DNA from: Boswellia sacra
Taxonomy: Eukaryota > Streptophyta > Magnoliopsida > Sapindales > Burseraceae
DNA length: 64,000 bases
Direction: 5' to 3'
NCBI GenBank assembly: GCA_013180625.2
Contig: SNVD02012234.1
Location: 372,001-436,000, forward strand
The notes beneath the pieces were generated by a model. The model did no database searches and was not told where the DNA came from. It saw nothing but the letters and a program-made list of their open reading frames with translations. Position numbers and translations under genes: made by a program. Positions 33,091-45,620 of this stretch are shown in pieces; within the stretch, counting starts at the first letter, position 1; every line of letters starts with the position of its first letter.

Positions 33091-36000
33091 TTAATATTTT
33101 AATGAAAAAAATCTAAAAAATAATAATATGCATAATTTTTTTTTTCAGAAGTCTTGATAAAATTCTATGTTTGACAAATTGTTTTGGAAAACAGACACTA
33201 AAAATCTTTTTGCAGTTTTATTTGTTTTAATTTAATTTAAATCAAAGAGTTTTACTCACAATAAGTTAGCTACTAATTTATTACCTTACAAGTGAAACCC
33301 AATTAATCTTATTGAAATGAGAAATAATTGTGGTTCCGTTGAAATTGGGTGGCAGAGAAAGATTCCAGCCGCTTATTTATGACCAACGCTTTCTTGACCT
33401 TTCCACCTTTCCATTCCATTTCCATGTCCTCTTCCCTTCCACCTTCCACTTTCAATTACAATTCTCTTTTTGCAAAGCTAAAATATACAGACTATGAAAT
33501 TTTGAGGATGCATTTTGAAATTTAATTGAATCTTAAGTCTTAAATAATAATTAAATTATTACTAGTCTAATGATAATTCCTTTCTGTGCTAATCAAAAGT
33601 TGAGTTTTCCAAACTCTTGAATAGGATTGTTTGATAGCCAACCTCTTGCTTAATGTTTTATCGAGTATTTCCAAAGAACTAACTAAATTTTAATCTGGGT
33701 GGTTCGACGTATTATTTAACAAATTCCTAACTCAATTTGTTCAAGAAAAAGAAAAAAAGTCTCGTTAAAACTCAAAACAATCCTCTTAACTTGATTATCT
33801 TTTTATATTTTTCATTTTGCAAATATACATAAATAATCCAATAATTGAGTTTTATATATTGTGTAATATATTTTAATTTTTCATTTAAATAATCTATTTT
33901 TATTTTTTTTGTTAATCTTAATTTTCTTCCCCCTTGGCTAATTCTTCATCACTCAAAAAAGTTAATCATTTTGCTCATAAAATTACAAATTTGGTTGACT
34001 CTTTCTTATTTCTCTCTTTTTTTAACGGTATTCACTCAAAAAAATTTCTATTTTTTTGGTCACTTCACAATTATAAATTCAATTAATGTCATATTTACTT
34101 CACGTATTTTTTTATTTTTAATTTGCTTTAGTTGATAATGATATGACAGATATTTAGAAGTTAAGTTGATTATAAATTCATAACTCAAGTGTAATATTTT
34201 CATTTTTAAATTTTTTTCTCGATATACCAAAATTATTCAAAATTAAATTATTTGTTCTTTTATCTATTTTGATGACAAGTAAAAAGATCATTAATAAAAA
34301 AAATTTAAAATTTAGAGTGTCAATCATATTTTATTTCATTTTTTATTGTTTATCTAAATTTTATTTTTGTGACTACATCATAAACGTGGATAACCTCTTA
34401 AAAGCTTAAAACGTATTTATTTTTTTAGTTTAGAGTTTTTATTTTTAAAATTTAATAAAAATATGAAATTAACTTTAAATTTTTTAATTTTAAAAATAAT
34501 ATATAATTGATGTTGATCTAAAATATATTAATAATAAATGTGTAATAAAAACAAATAAAATAAATGTTAAATTTGATTTAGCTTGAGAATTAGATAACTG
34601 ATATTTTAATTAGCTAATAAAAAAATAAAAAAATTTAGTCAAAATTCAAAACCACTCCGAAATCCGCTATTTCTCTTTTTTTTTTTATCGAAAAATCCAG
34701 TATTCGATGAATCTGAATTTAAATGGGAGTTTATTCTGTTCTGGAAGAATCTAAGGACATTGTCTAGACTAATCATGACCGTCCAAAACATTGGGCGTGC
34801 CGTCAGATTTACAAAACTAAAGTTTGAAATGTTTGGCAGGCGCATGGGACCCATCAATCTGACGGACCCTTCAGAGTCCAATACTACGAAAAGTCAAAAA
34901 TTTTGATTTGTCTTGTAACGCTTTAATTTATATATAATTGAGTATGGTTAATTGAGGATTAGGAGTTACATGGAGCGGTCAACTTCTTTTCTCATTTTAA
35001 AATAAAATTTAATTTAATTGAGTTCTAGTGTAAGTGGGATGATGTGACCAAAAATTAATGAAGTTGACTTGTTTGACTAATGATTTATTAACTACCGTGA
35101 GCTTTAAAAAATGGATAAAATTCCCGTGTCTTACGTAAAAAAAAAAAATATTGAATTAGAATCCTCTTAGGAATTTAGTTTTATTTTAGTTTTTATAGAT
35201 TTTATATAAATATATTTTATCAATTTTAAGTGATTAAAATATTTTATATTCTCTTTTTTTTTTATTTATTATGTATTAATTATCAATCATATGTTTATAT
35301 TTTATTAAAATAAAAGTCAGATCATATGAGAATGATAATTAAAAAATACTATATTATTAAATTAGAGATGATAATCAGATCAATGTGTATCATTAAATTA
35401 AAATCTTTAAATATATATAATGCTAGCATTTTGTTATATTAATTCGTTGAGATTAGTAAAATAATACCCATAACGTAATAGAGGGCAACATTTTACTCTC
35501 TCTACATCTTATTCCTCTATTAAACTTATATGAGAAAGCAAGATAATTTTATAAGCCTAATAATTAAATATCGACTAACTATAACGGGTGATTATTAAAA
35601 TAAAAATTTAGTAAAAGAAAACAAATTAACATTAAAAATTGAAAAAAAAAATAACATCTGATAGTATTAATGGTTAGACATACTAATCATCACTAACGAT
35701 GTTATATATTAAATTCACTAAAGTTATTATGAGAAAGATAAATCTTTTTTTTTTAATTTTGTGCTCTTTCTTCTTCGATCCTAAAATAATAAACTTTATT
35801 TAAAAATAATAACTTGTGTCACACGAACCTAAACACTAAAGGGATATTGCAAGAATTTTTATATAGCATTTCAATAAAATGGAGTTTGTCAATAAATTTT
35901 AGATGTCATAGAAGTTTATTGGATTTTACACAACGTCCCGATATATTCTCAACGAAAATGAAAGTTTTTGGATGGTCTATGAGTAGATTTTTATAACTAG

Positions 36001-36479
36001 TTGTAAAGAAGCGCAAGGAAAAAATATAATTACAACAAAATATTGAAAAAATAAATTAAATTGCAGAAACATGAACAAGAACCCAACTGAGTAGGAATAA
36101 CCCATTGAATACCTAACTAATTCACATTCTATGGCACTACATAAAATTGGATATCATTGAATATATTTGAGTTGTGATAAATTTCCTCTTTGGTTGAACC
36201 AACTAGCGTGGTAGTTTCCTTTTTATTTTTCGAAAATAACTATTCATTAATAAAACTTTATACTAATTTAATATATTTTTATTTATGTATAAATAACTAT
36301 AAACTTTTAAAATTTTCTAATTAATGTTTTATGTTTAACTTGCTACGTAATTTATTTAATAAAAAATTAATTAAAGGCTAGGTGTTACTTCGTTAAATAT
36401 TTCAAATGCTTATTAATTCTATATCATATTAATTTGTACTTAAAATTAAAACTTGAATTTGACTTAAGATTCTTTATTA
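33091..36479. other. AT-rich intergenic DNA
   Basis: No gene, RNA gene or assignable transposon over 3.4 kb. The one GC-richer island (about 34690–34900) holds CCGTCAGATT (34800–34809) and its reverse complement AATCTGACGG (34856–34865). Short reading frames there have no domain. Confidence 0.5.
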
Positions 36480-37014
36480 AACAATGAATAACAAATATTT
36501 TGGAATTGAGGGTACTTTCGTTTAATTAATTTATAAATTATAACCTTGCGTCAAAGATTTCATAAAATTAAAGAAGAAAAAAAAACCCTAATTTTTACGA
36601 ATTTTAGAGAGTTGGTAAATTTGAAACGTATAGCTTCTTAGAGTTGGTAAATTTGAAATGTGGAGTTTCTTATTAATTAAAAATTATAAAAAGTTTGTTA
36701 TTCTCTAGGTTCTAATTAAGGATTGCAGTTTCAGCGAAAGTGTAAATTGTAATAATCTTCCAAATGTGAATGTGAAGAGGATATTCTATACTACAAATAA
36801 ATAAATAAAGGAAATTAAAGTTTACAAAGAAGTTTCATCAGTTTATAATATAGGAAATTAAAATTACATATTAACTATTCCAACCTCTTGCCGAGTTAGG
36901 AAAATCCGTTTAACAATTCTATGTAGATAGTAGTGTTATAGTGCTACCGGAATTATCACTTAAATTCTCAAAGAAAACAATCACTAAAATTAACAATTCT
37001 CGCATGCGCATTAA

Positions 37015-37676
37015 CAGTGACGGAGTCAACTATTTGCTTGAGTGGGGGCAAATTGAGACATTAAAAAAAATTATTCACAAAAAATAAAAATAAAGAAAAT
37101 CATATTTATTATTAGATTTGTATATTTTTTTATATTGAAAAGATTGTACAATTAAGAACCTAAAAGAAAAATATTTATAAACTATAAAAAGTAGTCATTT
37201 GAAAGCTATTTTATATTTATTTGTAACGTTAAATTAATATCAATACAAGTACTTAAAAAGAATATTTGATATACAAATTCTTTATATAGAAAATATTTTT
37301 TACTTATAAGTACTTTTGTAAAACATATTATACAGAAAAACTTCATAAAAGATTAGATTATTGTAATTTAATTCTTAATTTGAATATTTCACAAATTTAT
37401 AAAATTAACACGGGACTTTGTGAATTAAAAATATATAATGATATTAATGAACTATATATTAAGGTTTAATAGCTAATATAGATAACTATTGTTGAAGCTG
37501 TTAAGAATAAGAGTGAGTATAAGATAGATGAAAAATTTAAATTACTTAAACTAAAAAAAGGATTTATTGTATTAAAATACAAACAAAAGGGGAATAAATT
37601 TAAATTTTGCAAATTAAGTGGGGGCAATTGCCCCCACTGGTGGTCATTACGTGGCTCCATCCCTGCACAATCCCTA
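37015..37676. mobile_element. hAT-like MITE inserted 21 bp before peptide gene copy 1
   Basis: The left end CAGTGACGGAGTCAAC and reverse complement of the right end CAGGGATGGAGCCACG match, and both arms run into AGTGGGGGCAA. Flanks CGCATTAA (37007–37014) and CACATTAA (37677–37684) agree at 7 of 8 positions, the hAT duplication length. With this boundary the right TIR lies 11 bp inside the end, so exact borders are uncertain. The other two units lack the insertion. It separates copy 1 from its ancestral upstream sequence. Confidence 0.65.
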
Positions 37677-37697
37677 CACATTAATTTAGTTCAAAAG

Positions 37698-38006
37698 ATG
37701 AAACTCATGAAATTGTTGGTGGTTATCATGATCGCTATTGCCCTTATGACAACTTCAGTGGCTGCTCGTGGTGGTGGAGGCGGCTGGGTGGGGCGGGAGC
37801 TGGCCACGGCCTTTCAAGCAATGCATCGACCTTTGCACAGTCATGGCGTAGTTTTGCTACAAGTTTCTTTCTGCGGTTGCTTTATCGTTTATTATGCAAG
37901 AGTTTTGAAAGCATTTTCGTTTATACAATTGTTTAGTTGTTTCCATATCTTCCAATATGTTGCTCCACTATTATTAATAATGTCATCTGAAATTCGAGTT
38001 GTGTGA
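37698..38006 (+). CDS. Small secreted glycine-rich protein, copy 1 (C-terminal part shifted)
   Basis: 102 aa, unrecognised family. MKLMKLLVVIMIAIALMTTS gives a clear signal peptide with likely cleavage near SVAA, followed by RGGGGGW. After the Gly run the frame (RELATAFQAMHRPLHSH…) differs from the one open in copy 3; the copy-3-like frame (GHGLSSNASTFAQS) exists here in +2. One length change in the Gly-coding tract explains this. The start lacks 12 bp (in frame) found in copies 2 and 3. A transposon sits just upstream, so expression may be altered. Secretion is inferred from the signal peptide; function is unknown. Confidence 0.5.
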   Translation: MKLMKLLVVIMIAIALMTTSVAARGGGGGWVGRELATAFQAMHRPLHSHGVVLLQVSFCGCFIVYYARVLKAFSFIQLFSCFHIFQYVAPLLLIMSSEIRVV

Positions 38007-38431
38007 AGTGTGGATTTTATTTACTTAGCCTTTGTCGCATCAGGCACGAGATGATGAAGACACAGCTTCGTCTATCAGCGCGCGGCATTGCTTTCCTGTA
38101 TCAGCTATACATACATTATTTAGAAGTTTTGATTTCTGAAACTTACATATAAGTATTGACAATTTTCCTGGCAACACATTGATATCATTCTCCTTCAAAA
38201 AGATTAAGAACTATTGAAAACTCGATCAATTTTTTTCTGTGAATGAGATAGAAGTAAAATTAAAACACATGCACTATCCAAAAGCCAAAGATTTTTCAAT
38301 TCTAAGTCTTTTTCAAGATCAATTGAATATATATATATATATATATATTACAAAAAAGATAATAAATTGAAAGATATTGATCAAAAGATATGATAATTAG
38401 GATTCGTATATAACAAATCAAAGTGAGCAAG

Positions 38432-38441
38432 ATTTATTTTT
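38432..38441. repeat. Left 10-bp target duplication of the Mutator-like element
   Basis: ATTTATTTTT, repeated exactly at 47574–47583. It occurs once, without insertion, at the homologous place in unit beta (52114–52123). Confidence 0.8.
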
Positions 38442-38670
38442 GGAATAATATCACAGACTATCCTTACCTTCTACGAAATTATCACTTAAAAACGTATTTT
38501 GTTAATTTATACAAATGACAGCCTTACCTTTTTAAAAATTCATCATGGAATACCCTTCCGTTAACTTAATTGTTAAAGTGTATATAAATAACTTGAATGT
38601 CGAAGGTTATAATTGTCATTTTGTGACACAGTCAATAATATAGAAAATAAATTGAAATTTGCAAGTACCA

Positions 38671-38724
38671 AGATTTGAACCTGGACCAACAAGAACACTA
38701 AGCTCGCCCTCAACCACCAAGCTA
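38671..38724 (-). other. tRNA-like A-box/B-box pair next to the left Mutator-like TIR
   Basis: On the minus strand TAGCTTGGTGG (38724–38714) fits the A box and GGTTCAAATCT (38681–38671) fits the B box. As in the 3.0-kb element, A to B points toward the adjacent TIR. No cloverleaf forms; not a tRNA gene. Confidence 0.5.
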
Positions 38725-38731
38725 GCGGAAC

Positions 38732-40115
38732 TAGGGTTGACAAGGGGCGTGGGTGTGGGGGCAGGTCCGGGATGGCAGGTACCCATCCTCGCCCCGTTGC
38801 ATTTTTTCTTGCCTGCCCCGCCCAATTTAAATTTTATTAAATTATTTAATCTAAAATATAAATATATTTATAACCATTATTTCAAAATTATAAAAAATTT
38901 ATATTCAATCTACTTCATTCAAAAAAAGAAAATATACATATATCTATAAAATTTTAAAATAATATAAATATAATTTATTCTTAATCTAAAATAAAATACA
39001 TATACACGTGATATATATCCTCAAATATTTTATAACAAATCTAATTATTCGAGAATTATTAAAAGTAAAAAAAAAAGTTAATTTATATTAGATAAAAAAT
39101 CTTTGTATAAATTTTTTTTATATTTGCATTGTATAAGTTAAATGGTGATTGTTTTTAAACTTGAAAGAACTAAAGTTAATTTATATTATATAAAAAAATC
39201 AATTACCCATAAAGTTTATGTAAGTTTTCATTTTTATTGGCATTATACAAGCTAAATGATAATTGTATAAATTAGTTATATCATCTAAAAAAATAGTGGC
39301 TACTAATTACCATTTAATTTTATTAGTAATAAGTTACATACTATATTAAAAATAATATTAAAAGTGTATTATTGCTTATAAATTAGTTAATTGATAATTT
39401 AATAAATAGCTGATAATACAATTAAAAAATTTTCTAATAGTATGTTGATTTAATTTCAATCTAATAATAATAATAATATGATATGATTGACATATACCAA
39501 TTAATTAACATTATATATATTTATAAAACATTAATAATTCAGCTAATTAATTTAAATTACGATAAATCATATATTTAAGGTTATAAGACTGTTCTTATCA
39601 TATTTTTATTTACATATTTGTAAAATAATATATCGATTATATTGAAAGTATACATTTTCAATATGATATTGTTAATATTGCAATAATTTAATTAATACTT
39701 AATAATCTATATTAAGATTATATATATAAAAATTTAATTACTATAAAATACAAATATTTTATTTTGTCATTATAACATAACTAAATTGATGTTAATATAC
39801 TAAAAGATGTTAATTATCAATTAAAATGTTACTTTTGTCAAAGTATTTGTATTGTTTATAAAATTATTAAGAATGCACATATATGAAAAGTTTAACAAAT
39901 ATAATAAAAAAAAACTCTTAACAGTCCAAAATTTTAAAACTTTACAAATACAATCCTATATTTTGCCGAGCGAGGAGCCAGACTTGCCCCGGCCTAGGCA
40001 AAATTATTTTGTCCCCGGACCTGCCCCAAACTAGTTTTGGGACGGGTCTTGCCCTGCCCCATTTTTGTAGGCCACACCGAGACTCCAGACCCGGGGGATC
40101 AAATTGTCATCCCTA
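38732..40115. mobile_element. Non-autonomous hAT element, perfect 8-bp target duplication
   Basis: Ends TAGGGTTGACAA and TTGTCATCCCTA (inverted, one mismatch). The flanks AGCGGAAC (38724–38731 and 40116–40123) are an exact 8-bp duplication. The subterminal regions are rich in GGGGCAGG / CCTGCCCC words; the centre is AT-rich and non-coding. 1384 bp. Confidence 0.9.
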
Positions 40116-40185
40116 AGCGGAACCATTTAATTAAAATTGAACCAAAAATTATTTATTGTGCATTGTTTATGAGGGGAACCTTTCA

Positions 40186-40690
40186 GGCCCCATTTGGGAG
40201 CTGGGACTTGAAAAAACTGGACTATGATTAGAACCTGGACGGGACTGAATTGGACTAGAACTATAATTTAAGATTGGATTATATATAGTACTGTTTTATG
40301 TTTGATATAATATGAGATTGAACTATATATTATACTATTTTATGTTTCGTATAATATAGGACTAGACTATATTATTACATAATAATTTTTAAGAAATTAT
40401 TTCTAAAACATAAATTTATTTAATTTTTATTCAAAATTAATTTAATTATTTAAACTAAATATTTAAATAAATTTAAAATAAATTTTCTGAAAAACACACA
40501 AATGCCCGAAATGATTTGCCATAGTCGCCGATGTCCACCGCCCAGGACGAGACCGGAGGTGGTGGCGGTGTTCGTGGATGCTTGACTTCGCCAGTGGCCG
40601 ATGGTGGATACCGGCAAACGTCCGATGGGATTTTTTATTTTATTATTTAAAAAAGAAAAAAAACAGAGAATCCCAAATTACAGAGTGAGG
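40186..40690. mobile_element. MITE D with GC-rich core
   Basis: Ends GGCCCCATTTGGGAG and, inverted, TAATTTGGGATTCTC, flanked by TTTCA (40181–40185 and 40691–40695). Inner ATATAATATAGGACTAG-type words resemble MITEs A–C. Core 40503–40625 is GC-rich (CCGGAGGTGGTGGCGG). The outer borders do not pair well, so limits are approximate. Confidence 0.45.
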
Positions 40691-42294
40691 TTTCACATTT
40701 GTTTTTCTATTTTAATTTCTTAAAATTAGTATTACAATAGATCACTACAAGAATTTTTAAAATATATGTCACTTTAAAATTTGATTAATTGCCGGTTCTT
40801 AGGAAAACAGTCAATTATATAAAAGTCAAACCCGCTTCTTTCAATACGTGTCCCTTGACAATGTCCTCAAAATTACACATGTGCCATTCATATATAAATA
40901 AGCTAAAATTTCCCTCTTCTTTTTGCAGCCCTAATTTAGAAATCCCGCCCATCTTTGCATATACCCTTGAATCCCTAATCTCTTACCTTCTGAAATCCCA
41001 AATCTCTCCACTCCAGAAGCCTTATTCTCATGGAATCCCTAACTCAACCATTCCAAAATCCGTGGATCCGTAACTTATTTTGGAAAATCTCTAAGTAACT
41101 TACCATTCCCTACCGTCTCTGCAGCAAGCCTATGATCTGTAACTGTTCTGTCCACTGCTCCCTTGTCTTCTTTAGACTCTTGTTCGCTTATCTCATCTAA
41201 TCCTTCTGCATCTCGGCCAATAGCTCGCAAGTATTCCTCCGTCATTTCATCTGTTGTTTACTAGCTCCAGATTGTTCTTCATTGTTATTTATGAACTTAT
41301 TAACACGTTCTATATGTTTGGGTGATGTTTATAAACATGTTTGGCGCTTTGGTTTTGATTTAAAGTTGGCCCATTTCAAAGAGGAAGCTGTTGGATGTTT
41401 AAGTTTTTTCTTTATTTCTTTTTTTTTTAAGTTATTACTTTGAAAACTTTCTTCACCCACTCTGCCTTAGCCGTTTGCTGGGTTGTTTTGTTTCATTTCA
41501 TTTATGTTTACTCTTTTGTCTGCTTCTATATGTCTCTCTCTCGCCCCACTATCTATTATGATCTCTTCCTATTTTCAAAGGTACACGTTTTTGTTTCATC
41601 TCTGTTTCCTCTATTTTCACGTGTTTTCAGCTGATATATATTCTGTGTAATTTCACTGTTTTGATTCACTTATCAAAGTTTAAGTTTTTAACAAAGCTAA
41701 CATATCAAGTTTGAGTTTTTAACTTTGTTTGGGTGTGACTAAGTTCAAGTTTTTATTTTCGTTTTGGGTCTGTGTACTTTGAGCTTGGTTTTTATTTTTC
41801 TTTTTATGGTTTTACTACGTAATGTTTACTTAATTTTTTGTGCTCTTATTTAGTTTTGTATTTGATTCTACTTTGACGAAACCATACATTTATAATTTTT
41901 TTTCCACTTTCCGTTTTCACTTTTATCTATTTTCTGAAGTGGGAAATCATGTGACTCAAACTAGCTAAAGATATGTATGCGAGCTTTAAAATTCATCTAG
42001 GTATGGGGTAGTTATTCTCCTTTGTTGATTTGTTAATTGTATTGAATTTGGTGAATTATGTTTCCTTGATATATTCTTGGAATGAACTGTGTTTCTATTC
42101 GATTGATGTATGTGCATTGGCATTATTGTAGTTAAATGATAATGGATAGAGTAAAAATGGGATGATTTTTAAAGCTGAAAGTTGATGCTTTTTTGGCAAT
42201 GAGGAAAAAATGGAAATGTTCTGTATAATTTGATTAAATTTATAACTAAATGGTTGGTAGTTAAGTTTTTATGATGGGGTTATGATTTGTATAG

Positions 42295-44409
42295 GTTCTT
42301 ATACGTGTGCGACCTCTCAATAATATGGAGAAGAGTACAAATGGTCACAACAGTTGCTTGAAGTAAGAAAGTGCTCACAGCATCACCTGGATTGGGCAAC
42401 CAGAAACTCGATTTACTTTTGACCATGTTGCGTGTGAAACGGTGGACTAGGTGTGGCTAGAGACAAGAAAGCTGTTAAATTCAAAGATACCGTTAGTTTT
42501 CAAGTTTGCATTAACTGTCTTCCCAAAATTTGATTTTGCAGGAAATGCTTTTTAGGATGGCTGGTCTTCCAATGGTAGAGAATTGCTCGTCCAGTTACAA
42601 TAGTTGTATGTTTGCTTATGGTCAGGTATGTCCCTAATTCTTGGATTATTTTAATTGTTATTTTTTTTAACCCCCTTTGTTTGGTAATGTGGAGTACCCT
42701 ACATCAAGCTAGGGAATTTTCTTAGTTCTGGGACGACATCAACATCATGGGTGGTCTGTAAAGGGAGACTGGCAATGAAATTTTCTTTCTTGTATCTAAA
42801 ATTTGATTTGGTCGACAGTGTCTGAAATTATGGTATTCCAGTGTCAACTAGAACTTTTTTAAACCAAGTGCTTACAGCAATGTAGTTCTTATTTTACATA
42901 AATTTGAGACAGTTAATATGTTTTTTCCTTATAAAGTAAAACAAATGCATGATTTGAAAGTAGTTAGTTTTTTCATGCAGACGGGAAGTGGAAAGACGTA
43001 TACAATGCTTGGAGAGATTGAAGATTTAGAAGTTAGACCAAGTCCACGTCGGGGAATGACACCACGGATATTTGAGTTCTTGTTTTCAAGGATCCAAGCT
43101 GTAACTTTTGGAATTCTTTATCTAACCTATCTATATTTTTTGACCGTGGCTGGTATCCGCTTCTCTTACATTTTTCTTATTGCAGGAAGAGGAAAGCAGA
43201 AGAGAAGAGAATTTAAAATACAATTGCAAGTGCTCTTTCTTAGAGATCTACAATGAACAAATTACAAACCTCCTTGATCCCTCCGCTGCCAATTTGATGG
43301 TGAGATAAGTTCTTCGGTAGGTAAATGCCATTTGGAATGTTTTGAGTTATTTCTCATTGTGTTATTTTCTCCAATTGTAGCTAAGGGAGGATGTCAAGAA
43401 AAGAGTATATGTGGAAAACCTCTCTGAATTTGAAGTTCAGACAGTGGGTGATATATTGAAGCTTCTAACTCAGGTTATTATCTTGGGTTATTTTATTGTC
43501 AATTTGGAAGCAGCTAAAAACGAATGAACCCTGCATTAAACTATTATGTTTTGTGCTCAGAGTTCTTTAAATAGGAAAGTTGCAGCTACAAATATAAATA
43601 GAGAGAGCAGTCGGGCCTATAGTGTTTTTACTTGTGTAATTAAGAGTAAGTGGGAAAAAGATTCCACAACTAACCTAAGGTTCGCAAGACTAAACCTAGT
43701 TGATCTTGCTGGTTCTGAGAGGTAAGTTTATGCCAGTGATAGCTGAATTACGCATGCATCAACTTGGATCTGCATTTTTTTTTCTGATAATGGCCTTATT
43801 TCTACTCTTGTAGGCAGAAAACTTCTGGTACTGAGGGTGAACGTTTGAAGGAAGCTGCTAACATTAACAAATCATTATCCACGCTAGGGTAAATTATCAA
43901 TTAGAACATCTTTTAAAACCTCTTCATATTTTTAATGATCTCAATACGTTGTTCTCCACTAGCTAGCTGCGGTCAATATTATGGATATCTATTATTGTTT
44001 GCAGTCATGTAATTATGATTTTAGTGGATGTGGCGAATGGGAGGCCAAAACATGTCCCGTATAAGGATTCAAGGTTGACATTTCTTCTCCAGGTTTAATC
44101 TGAGTATATCCTCAGCTTACTTTGTTTTAAATTTCATTGCCCATAATGTAACGCTTTCCACACGATGAAATGCAGGATTCTCTTGGTGGGAACTCAAAGA
44201 CAATGATAATTGCTAATGTCAGCCCTTCTATCTGGTTAGTTCATATCATAATAAGTTTGGAAACTGACAAACTATATTTCTATCATTTCAACTACTACAC
44301 AATCCTCGAGTCAATATTAAACTTTTTGTTTTATTGCATTTGCAGCTGTGCGGCTGAAACACTGAACACCCTAAAGTTTGCTCAACAAGCAAAACTTATT
44401 CAAAACAAT
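42295..44409 (+). pseudogene. Captured kinesin-12 (POK/KIN-12 type) motor-domain fragment
   Basis: Ten exons, 338 codons, all splice sites intact and in phase: 42295–42450, 42542–42625, 42981–43100, 43186–43299, 43381–43473, 43561–43721, 43814–43888, 44005–44092, 44176–44234, 44346–44409. Seen: IRVRPLNN, P-loop GQTGSGKT, MLGEIEDLEVRPSP (kinesin-12 signature), LDLAGSER-type VDLAGSER, KSLSTLG, HVPYKDSRLT. The first exon(s) and the whole stalk are absent. Damage: TAA at 42364–42366, TAG at 42448–42450 (both explained by C-to-T), and switch I SSRSHS changed to SSRAYS. Introns show DNA-level capture, not reverse transcription. No motor can be made. The intact family guides the plant division plane. 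Confidence 0.9.
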
Positions 44410-44637
44410 GTAAGCTTATTTCTATGATTAGTGCAGTGTATCTTCATAAGAATTAATAAAGCATTAGTGCCATATCTTCAATTTTAGTTTACTCTTCCCT
44501 AAAGCGACTCTACTTATATACTTGTTTTATATATGCTTAATTAACTGTGCATGAGACCAAATATTCTTATTAAGTAATTTGAAGAAAAAAAAAGTTGTAG
44601 TTTTAAGGGATAAAATTAATTCTGTTAAGAATTGTAG

Positions 44638-45620
44638 GGCATTGACTTCTCCAGTGGATCTTAATGAATGCTTGCATGCCATTAAGGATAATGCATTCAT
44701 TGCTTCTGAATATCCTGTTATTATAAATTTTCAAGACGAGCTAATTCCAGATCGCTGGGATCAAATTGCCCAAGTAATTGTAAACGTAACTTGTATTCAA
44801 GTTTGCTTAATATACATGTAATTTCTACTGACTGTAAGAGTTTTGTTAATTGTAGATGGTGACAAAAACATCCAGGGACATGCTATATTGCCCTGATTAT
44901 TTAGATATATTTCCTTCACCAAATTCCTTGAAAAAAAGAGTTCTGATTTCAATCACCAAACTACAAAAAGCATACCTTAATAAGAATGAGAAGTCGTTCT
45001 CCAAAAATTTATATGACGATAATAAGTGTCGTGAATGAAAAGAAATATTACGCTTAGTGGTCCATACAACGGTTTGCATATGTATATGTCTAACATTATA
45101 TTATTGTTACTCATTTTTAGACCACAATCAGCTAGACAATGGAAAACCCATTGAGGAGGAACCTGATCCTGAGTATAGGAAACTGATTGCCATTCACACA
45201 ATGAAACTGAAAGGTGGCTCAGACCCTTGGCCAATACTTCTCCATAGCAAAGTGAAACGTCTTAGCACTAGTTACAAACAGTTTCTCGATGACACATCTG
45301 GAAATCCAGAAAAGATAGAAAACTTGACCAGGTGCATAAATTTCAATTTAAGTATGTATAGATTATTCAAGCCAATTCCGAAGTTAATATACGCATGATC
45401 GAATTAGTCTGTGAAGCTTTGCTGGATTTTATCCATTCTTCTGATGAAATAATAAGATTTTTTAACATATGAATCATCAACATTTCTTATTTCTTAATTT
45501 AGATTTACTCAGACGAATATGTTAAGTGTATATCCTAATGACCTGTATGTTGGTTCATCTAACTACAATCCTTATTTGGGGTGGATGAATGGAGCTCAAA
45601 TGGTTATGTTGAATATGCAG
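44638..45620 (+). pseudogene. Captured phosphoinositide-specific phospholipase C fragment
   Basis: Exons about 44638–44773 (LTSPVDLNECLHAIKDNAF, end of X domain), 44856–about 45030 (FPSPNSLKKRVLIS), 45121–45331 (PEYRKLIAIHTMKLKGG) and 45503–45620 ([21 protein letters not shown] domain). Introns are retained. Missing: EF-hand and first catalytic part of X, and all of C2. The usual LEDH acidic segment of X reads FQDE, so a metal-binding residue is probably lost. Splicing directly from the kinesin exon 44346–44409 would shift frame and stop at 44662–44664. Intact family members cleave PIP2 at the plasma membrane. Confidence 0.88.

Noticed and set aside
42295..45620. A genuine kinesin or phospholipase gene at this locus
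   Set aside because: Both lack their first exons and large C-terminal parts, carry stops or lost key residues, and lie between CACTA ends with a target duplication.
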